DNA of 64,000 nucleotides from Tilletiaria anomala UBC 951 (lineage: Eukaryota > Basidiomycota > Exobasidiomycetes > Georgefischeriales > Tilletiariaceae). The stretch lies in assembly GCF_000711695.1 (NCBI RefSeq), contig NW_013547005.1:124001-188000 (forward strand), read 5' to 3'. The position numbers and the translations under genes were made by a program. Positions 56,203-64,000 of the stretch are shown here, one piece after another. Numbering within the stretch: position 1 is the first letter of the stretch; every line of letters begins with the position of its first letter. A model generated the notes under the pieces. The model saw only the letters and a program-made list of their open reading frames with translations. It was not told the DNA's origin and did no database searches.

Positions 56203-59200
56203 ATGGCTGCTGAAGGGAAGATGAAGAAGAAGACGCGGGAGGCCGCATTCAAAAAGCAGCTTGCTCTCGAGCGCGAGGCTCGTGCTGCAAAGCTCGCCTC
56301 CAGCTCTTCCGCCTCTTCAATATCCTCAAAGGCAAAGACAAAGTCAAAGCCGGCCTCCAAGGCTGCCAAGCTCTCTGCAGCATCTAAGTCGAACAGCGAC
56401 AAGAAAAGGAGAAGCAAACACGAAGCAGAGCACAAAGTCAGCTCATTCCGATACAAATCTTTCAATGATCGTCTCGCGAATGTCCAGCTCGATAGGTTAA
56501 CAAGCTCATCTAGCAAACTCGCCGCCGGCTTGGACCCCCTCAACGGAGAATTCTACAACTCCTATTCTAATCAATCACAGGGCCATTCCGCCGTCAAACG
56601 GAGGCGCTTGGACTTGGACAATCTTACAGAGCAAGATCACACAGATTCGCTTTATACCACCCAGTTTGGTACTGCACTTGCAACTTGGAGGGAACTCAAC
56701 CTCTCGAGCCCCTTCGTCAACTTTTTGCGCATAGCATTGCCGAAAGCACAATCCCTACCGCTACTACTTCACCATCGCGATGAGCTCGTCGATGCGCTGA
56801 TTGGCCTACTTTCGCCAGCGCACGGTCCTACTCATGCCAGTGCCAATGCAGGGGTAGCTGCGGTCTCGAGCGGTGCACAGCATGCTTATGAGCCCGCACT
56901 TGACCTTTTACCACGCCTAGCTGCGGATCTGGGGGGAGGTATAGAGTTTGCACCAGTCTTTGCGCGCTCACTTCGCGCTGTCCTACGCATCGCCGGCGAG
57001 TGCAACCGATCTTGGACGGATGGAGACGAGGTGCTTGCTGCCGACCTTGTCGAAAAAGCCTTCGCAAGTGCTACGGGTCTGCTCAAGGTGCTGGCACCAT
57101 GGGCACTCGGCGATGGGAAAGAGGCGGAAAGTACGAGAGCAGATATTTGGGAGATCTTCAGAGGTCTTATTGGGTATCAAGAGACTGGGACAGTAGCTTC
57201 TTTGGATGACGATGATATCGACGGCGCTGAAGATGGGAATGACGAAGAAGAAGTGGCAATCTGCAATCAAGAGCCAGATGATGGAACACATGACCCGCAA
57301 GAAGAAGCACACTATGAATCATCTGCCCAGCCAGAGTCCACCTTTGTCGAGTCTACAGATGATGCTTCCGTCCCCGTGGAGACTGGACTCCCACCGCACA
57401 AGAAGGCGAACCCAGCATTTCGCAGAGTATCGCCACATGTACAACGCTTTGCCGCCGAAGCCCTTGCGCATCTCGTCCGGACATCTGTTTCTTTGCACGT
57501 CAATAGCAAGGGCCAAGCTCAACCCTCACCCTTAAGCCAGAATTCGGTCTCGGTTCCGACAAGAGCACGCGAGCTGGCGCTGCTCATGCTACACGATCTA
57601 GCCGACGTGCTACAACGCGCCGCGACTGTGCAGAAAGCCGGCGCTGGGAACGCAGCGGGCGCCTTGACGGTCAAAGCGGCGGAGAAGGCTCAACGGCATT
57701 GTGTCATGTTCGCACGCGGCATTGCTGGCGCTTGGTCTGAGGCATGCAAGGTGCGTTGACATGATTGAGCTAGAGTTTTATGGAAATAAACCTGATGCTA
57801 TTCCTTGCGCCTGTCGTTATTTCCATGTTCAATAGTCCACCGACCACCATCTGCATGGCGACACACCGACCATCCTCTCTGCGCTCCTGCAACGTGACGA
57901 GTCGCGATCAAGCTCAAAGCTTGACTCGAGCCGTATCAGCACTTTGGAAAAGGCGCGCTCGCTCGTTGGCCGCCTGCTGCTCACAAATCTCGTGCACTAT
58001 AGCAAAGCGGCGCATTTCGGGGATGTGCTGCATTTAATTCTTGGGCTCGTTAAGCAAGGCTTGCGGCCATACGCTGAGGAAACCGGCCAAGTTGAAATGG
58101 ACGTCGATGATGATGATGTCGAGAAGCAAAATGCAGAGGAACAGCTCCGGGAAGATATGGCGCTTTTGAGCATATGCGTGGGCGTCCGCAAAGGCTCTCG
58201 AATTGAAGGTGAGCGGCCACGCAATACTTGTCCATGCTGCTTCCCTACAATCGCTGACTTTACTCTTCTTGCATTGCCCTTCAATGCGCGGCATCGCTCA
58301 CATTCACGCAAATACAGACGCCAAGAAGACTTCGCTATTTGCACTCCTTCCGCCACTCGCCTCTCTTCTGACTCTTCTGGATCGTCGGCACGTAGACAGT
58401 AGCGGCAGCCAAACAATACAGCTGCACACCACGCTCATCGCGTTCATTGCCCTACTCATCCCCATTGGACGGATGCAAGATCAACTCAGCGCTGTCCCAC
58501 GCTTTCTCAACAGCATCTCTGCGGCCGAGACCGCCTCTAAGAGCGATGCGTACGGGATATTGACCAAAGCGGACGCAGAAGTGCCTTCTTACAAATCCTT
58601 CAATGCTATCATTGCTGCACTCGCCCAACCAACTGTTGATTGGAGCGGTTTCAAGCAATTTGCGCTGCCGAGCGTTCTGAAGCACATCACCACTTGTCTA
58701 TCGAGCTCAGCCGCAAGCGCCTCAGTAATGGCAGCGAGAACGTTCCATCTGCTCGCCATGCTCAAGGATCGGGGACAGCTGGACGATCTCGTTGGTCAAG
58801 CACCTTCGCCAGCTTCCGCGCAATTCATGAGGTCCGTTTCGAAGCACATTAAAGCGATGATGCAACTGGGGAAGGAAGTCCTTCAACGTTCCACATCCCT
58901 TGCTGAGACCGAACTCGCCGATCTGCTCGATGCTGCGCGATTTGCTCCGCTGCTCGCTCGACACGATCCAGAAGTCATCACGCAGCTCGAAGCATTGGTT
59001 GCTCTTATGGTCGCGGCAGCCACAACTCAGCCCCTGTTTGTTGAACCGCTACGTACTACTCTCGATTCTCTAGCCCAAGGTGTCGAACGACTCGAGTTTG
59101 GAGGTGCAAGCAGCAAGCGCATCTCAGCGCTTGTCGCTGTCCGCGGAAACCCTGACTATCTTCCAATTGTCTTCTCCCTTCTCACGCTTGACTCACCAAG

Positions 59201-62200
59201 CCGCAGTATGCTTCTATCCAGCATCCGTCGGCTAGCAGGTGCAATGGCAGGGCATGGAGTGGCCCTACCTTCTTCTTTCACTGCCGTTGTCACGTTCGAG
59301 GCTCTGCGGCCCTTCATTATGTCTCAAGACACGCAGCTTCGCCATGCCGCGTTAGACCTGCTCCTGACATGCAGCACAAATCGCGGAGACTACATTGCAA
59401 TCAACAAGACGCTGGAAGAGGTGCGCGACATCGAAGCTATTCCGCTCGCCGTTGCAACTGTCCGAAATCGCACCATCAAGACACGTGCACTCGGCCGCTC
59501 CCTGCTAAGCGAAGGCGGCGATCAGGAAGGCACTCCAGCGGATGTACAAGAGCTTCGAGCGCGTATCATCATTGATGTGATTGTCTCTTCGCTAAAGCTC
59601 AACTTCAAGCCAATCTGGGGCGAGAGTATCGCAGCGCTGGTTGATGTCGCGCAAAGGTTCCCAGAACTTGTCTGGACCTGCGGCTTCGCAGAGCTGGAAT
59701 TTCATTTCAACTCCAGCACGATCGATGCGCCTGAAGAGCTATCTCAAGTGTCTGAATCGTCGCAGGCAGTACTCGGTGCGCGTATTGCAGATCTTCGACT
59801 CATACCGGTGAGCTTGCCCCAGTTGCATGCCGCGTACACCGAGAAAACCTGGACAGACCCAGTGCTCGACAATCGGCATAGTGAGATCCTCGAAGTGTGC
59901 ACCGACGCCCTGCAACCCTCTGTCGCCTCGTCGCGCAGCAGTGCTACTGCCATTGAACGCCTCAGCGTCGTTAATTACAAGCTGCAGCTGCTGCACCTCA
60001 CAGCGGACATTCCAGCCCAAGTCCAAAAACATAACGCACATTTCATTTCGCTATTTCTGAAATCAAAAGACGAATTGGTCCAAGGGAACCTCAGGGATGA
60101 CGTTGGCTCAAGCTCTGATCTCTGCGCAAGAGACAGGCAAGAGAGACTCTCCGCGTTCCTCAAGGTCTTTGCCAAGCTCCATAACCCCAAATCGCTTCAT
60201 CGCAGCAGCGACCTGTACGCCACCTTTCTCGCCCTGTGTGCATCGCGCGATACACAAGTTCAGCGCCTTGCTCTCCAGTGCATTCTCACTTGGAAAGATC
60301 CTTCGCACATCAGCTACCAAGAGACGCTCACCAATTTCCTCGAACAATCCAAGCAGCGAGATGAGCTGACCAACTTCGATCTCACGCCGGACACCGGCTC
60401 TGTACAGCCTTCGCATCGTGCGACACTCCTACCTCTCATCATTCATCTTTTCTATGGGCAGATGATGTCTACCAAGGCCCGCACCAACTCGGTCCGCACC
60501 GCAATGCTAGTCTCGCTGGCTCGATCTCATGCTGAGGAGCTCAAAGCACTGTTTGACCTCATGCTCGCATCCTTGGATGAGTCACCAGACGAACAGTCGC
60601 TAGAGTTTGAGCCAAGCCAGACCGCCCCGAGTGCGACGGCAAAGCAGCAGCGCGGCTTCCTCGCCTTTCTCGAACAGGTCATCAAACATCTAGGCTTTCG
60701 TATCGGTCCGGCCTGGGATCGCGTAATGCGCGTGTTGCTCAACATCGCCATTCATGCTAACCGATTTGCAGGTGTTCACCCTGGGAGCGAAGGCACGCGC
60801 AGTCGTGAGATTCGACAGGATGCATTGAAACGCCTCAATGAGGTCTTCCAGATCCCAGCACAGAAGTTTCTCTGGGGTACTTTCCGTCCGATCATATTCA
60901 AGGAACTTGTAAGTCCACGACTATATTCAATGCAGAAAGACAGTGTCGAAGCACCATCAGCATTGCAAGAGCTTTTCGTGACCTGGTCCAGGGACGCAAC
61001 CCTGCTCGACTGGCTTGATTTCAACCCCGAACTTCTTCCGTCGCTCTTCGCTTGTCTCTCTTCCGAGAACATCAAGGATCCGGTGACAGACAGGATCGTC
61101 GCTGTCGTCGAGAACGTCGCACATCTTGCGAACAGTGAATCTACGGATGACAACTCGCCAGCTACCGATTCGAAAGCGGTCCGACTTTTGTCCTCCTTAT
61201 CGTCTTCCTTCATCGGGAATGCTGCTCAGTGGTGTCATCGTGGCAGCATTGACGGAGTCAACAGGGGCTATCTGCTTCGAAGGATGATCGGCGTTCTCGT
61301 CACACTTTCTCGCGACTTCAGCGGAGACGAGTCCGATGCCCGTTTGCTCTTCGACTCTCTGGTTGCACTCTACGCTCGCGGTGCTCTCCGAGGGAATGAA
61401 GGCGTGAAGGAGAAGGTACTGCGGATCCTCTCTGAGCTTCTTGACCGCGTTCCTCAAGCTGTTTCAGATGGGGCGGTGGCGCCTGCTGGATCATTCCTGG
61501 CATTCGTCTGCGATCAAATGGCATCATCGCGTGAAGCGAATTTACGCAAAGAGCTGAGCCACTTGCTTTCCAGGTGGGCAGAGATGCAGGCTCCTATCCA
61601 CAGGGTATCAGGTTGGCTGTCCGCCATCAATGCCTATCATCCACGCCGCATCGAGGAGCCAGATTTCGAACGGCGCTTGAGCGGGTTTGACGCCATCAGC
61701 TCAGTGGCCATGTCAGGGCTGCATATCTTTGAGCTGCAACTGCTGCTCAGCAACTTGGCGTTCTTCTTGCAGGATCCAGATGAGCTCGCGATTCGCAGTC
61801 AATCATCTCATTTGTTTGCCCTGTTCATCAAAACTTTCTTCGCCTCCCAAGATGGCACTTCTCAAGCTCGTCAGCTCTTCTCGGCCTACGTGCTGCCCTC
61901 TATTAAGCGTGCTTTGCGATCGCCATCCGAACTGGTCAGGCGTGAGGGCGCACGTCTCTTATCCACTGCCGTGGCGGACAGCTCGCACATGCAGAATCTC
62001 AAAGACCTGCGTCCTCTTCTTGCGGCAGGCGATGAAGAGGCAAGCTTCTTCGAGAATGTCTATCACATTCAACTTCATCGCCGTATACGTGCTGTGCACC
62101 GACTAGCCGAACAGGCTCAGCAGCGCTTGTTTCCAAATGGTGCCATTCAGGAATATCTGCTTCCTCTGACGGAGCAGATTCTTTCAGAGGGTATCAAAAA

Positions 62201-64000
62201 TGGACTTGATCACAACCTGGTCACTGAGGCGATACGTTGTGTTGGATGTCTTGCGCGAAACCTTCGATGGGGAGCGTACAACGCCCTTCTATCGAGATAC
62301 CTCCGCCAAGTCAAGGATCGCAGTGTTGAGGAAAAGCCAAGCGTGCGCGCTGTCTTGTCTATCTTGGAAAACTTCGACTTCGACTTGGGCGTTGACACAA
62401 TCGAAGCAGATGACAGCAACACGACGAGTAGCACCCTTTCAGCTGTCAAAACATCGCTCATTCCCACGCTCCTTAGCCACCTGAACAAAGATGACAATGC
62501 AGACGATCACGTCCGTCTTCCAATCGCTATGGGTGTTGTCTTTGTGGTCAGAAGGCTACCTGCAAGGGATCAACGAGGGTTTGTGTTTCAGCTTTTTAGG
62601 GCTCTTGCGAACGTCCTCAAGGCAAAAGCTCAAGAAACACGGGACTTGGGCCGTGAGATGCTCCTGAAGGTCCAGTCAGCTTTAGGGCCCACTTCGCTGA
62701 ACATTGCTCTGCAAGAGCTGCGCCGAACGTTAACACGGACAAGCCAAAAGGCGGTGCTGGCATTCGTGCTGCATGCCATGCTTGTGCAAGCGGCGAATCA
62801 GCCCGAAGAGGTGTGCTTGGATTCAACCTTCATGAAAGACGCGTCAGAAATAGCACTGCAAGACCTTTTTGGTCAAGTCGCAGAGGACCGCATCACTGCC
62901 ACAGGCAAGCTCAAGGCGCGTGAGATGAAGCAGTGCAAAAGCTTGGACACGGTAGAGCATCTTGCCCGGCTGGGGGGTTCACCTACTCTAAGGGACCTTT
63001 TCGCAGCGTTGCAAGATGTGATGGCTCAGGAATTGCCTGCCGTCTCGACGAGCCTCGACCAGGTCTTCCGAAGACTTGGGGCCGGGCTGTCTTTCAACAG
63101 GGAAATAAGCAATTCAGAGCTTCTATCGCTTTGCCACGCCCTCATTGCGCAGAGATCCGCTTTGGTCAAGGGTGGGTCAAAAGAAAGCGAGCCATCTATT
63201 GCCGCTCTCGTGCCGCTCGTGCTCCGCAAGCGCAAGGATGTGGAAGGCGACAACTCGGCGTCTTCGAATACGTTCTCGCACCGCGTTCACCACTTCGTCA
63301 TCCTTGGCCTCGATCTTCTGCTCATCGGGCTGAAGAAGGCCAAGTTTGATTTGCACAGTGACGAAGAGGTCTCCCGTTTGAATGCACTAGTAGGACCGGT
63401 TGGAAACGTTCTCCATGCGCAAGATTCCACTGTTGTCTCCGCAAGCCTGAAAACAATGATCGAGCTGGTTAAAACCGATCTACCTGCAGTGCGGACAGGC
63501 TCAGGCTTGCTCACCAAGCAGCTGATGGACATTATGCAACGCAATGGTGGATTGCATTCGGAGCTGTCACAGAGCGCGCTCAAAGTCGTCTCAGCGTTAC
63601 TCCGCGAGATCAGGGATGCGAAGCTGCCGGAAAAGGACATTGGCCTGCTACTCGAATGGATGCGGTCCGACATCGAAGAGCCTAGTGTGCAATCTAGCCT
63701 TTTCACTCTGCTGCGCGTGCTGCTGTCAAATCGCATCATGTCACCAGCCGTGTACGACGTGATGGACAAGATTGCTAACGTCATGATCACAAGCCAGAGC
63801 GCGCAAGTGCGGGAGGTATGCCGCTCCCTCTACCTCCAGTTCATGCTCGATTATCCTCAAGGCAAAGGCCGGCTTCGCAATCAACTGTCCTTCCTCGCAA
63901 GCAATCTCACTTACACCTTTGAGAGTGGGCGGCTCTCCGTTCTCGAGCTATTGAGAGCGATCATCGCCAAGTTTGACAGAGGTGCTCTGCAGACGTTCTC
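56203..64000 (+). CDS. UTP20: Utp20 (DRIM) SSU processome HEAT-repeat protein, truncated by the window edge
   Basis: Exons 56203-57750, 57836-58208 and 58318 to beyond 64000 (introns 85 and 109 nt). The third exon stays open for 5.7 kb, giving at least 2534 residues. Utp20 is a very large alpha-solenoid of HEAT repeats in the 90S pre-ribosome, needed for 18S rRNA maturation in the nucleolus. Evidence: a basic start (MAAEGKMKKKTREAAFKKQL); FRYKSFNDRLANVQLD; LARNLRWGAYNALLSRYLRQ; and the diagnostic late block YLQFMLDYPQGKGRLRNQLS, NLTYTFESGRLSVLELLRAI. An acidic insert (SLDDDDIDGAEDGNDEEE) lies near residue 340. The start was set at the first ATG of the frame; an upstream in-frame TTG is ignored. 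The C-terminus lies outside the window. Confidence 0.95.

Noticed and set aside
1-64000. Search for mobile elements, virus-like elements, CRISPR arrays or a toxin/defence cassette
   Set aside because: No transposase, reverse transcriptase, integrase, capsid-like frame, terminal repeats or regular spacer array was recognised; the content is ordinary nuclear genes.

Overview
This window is nuclear DNA from a fungus, most likely a basidiomycete of the Ustilaginomycotina (smut and Exobasidiomycetes-type yeasts). The reasons are: genes packed on both strands at short spacing; many small GT-AG introns, mostly 60-120 nt, with GTGAGT/GTAAG donors and CTGAC/CTAAC branch sites; a GC-rich coding style with many disordered proteins; and a dynein heavy chain gene that holds only the C-terminal half of the motor. 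A split dynein heavy chain is known from Ustilago maydis (dyn1/dyn2). The species assignment is inference. No mobile element, virus-like element, CRISPR array or operon was seen.

Layout, left to right: intron-bearing tRNA-Gly(UCC) (-); YDR061W/ModF-like double ABC ATPase (+); glycogen branching enzyme GLC3 (+, 5 exons); splicing factor PRP6 (-); nuclear-fusion protein KAR5/Tht1 (+); TPR/Mlp1 nucleoporin (-, 5 exons, about 1930 aa); ER-lumenal FKBP with a KDEL tail (+, 7 exons with 10- and 19-nt microexons); Sld7-like replication-initiation protein (-); Dyn2-type dynein heavy chain C-terminal half (+, 4 exons, 1534 aa); a mitochondrial sucrase/ferredoxin-like (Aim32 family) protein fused to an adrenodoxin-type ferredoxin (+); F-box/WD-like protein (-); small TPR protein (-); disordered protein (+); GRAM-domain membrane protein (-) with a minisatellite in an intron; large unknown membrane/coiled-coil protein (+); FAD-dependent amine-oxidase-like protein (+); squalene synthase ERG9 (+); KRI1 (-); and UTP20 (+), which runs off the right edge.

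Functional themes are housekeeping: ribosome biogenesis (KRI1 and UTP20 share one divergent promoter of about 480 bp), splicing and nuclear-pore function, microtubule motor, karyogamy, sterol and glycogen synthesis. All spliced gene models were built by hand from reading frames and splice signals. Where the frame closed exactly (GLC3, KAR5, FKBP, DYN2, amine oxidase, KRI1) the models are firm. The 3' end of the GRAM gene, the middle intron of the Sld7-like gene, one 44-nt intron of the Mlp1 gene and the last intron of ERG9 remain uncertain.
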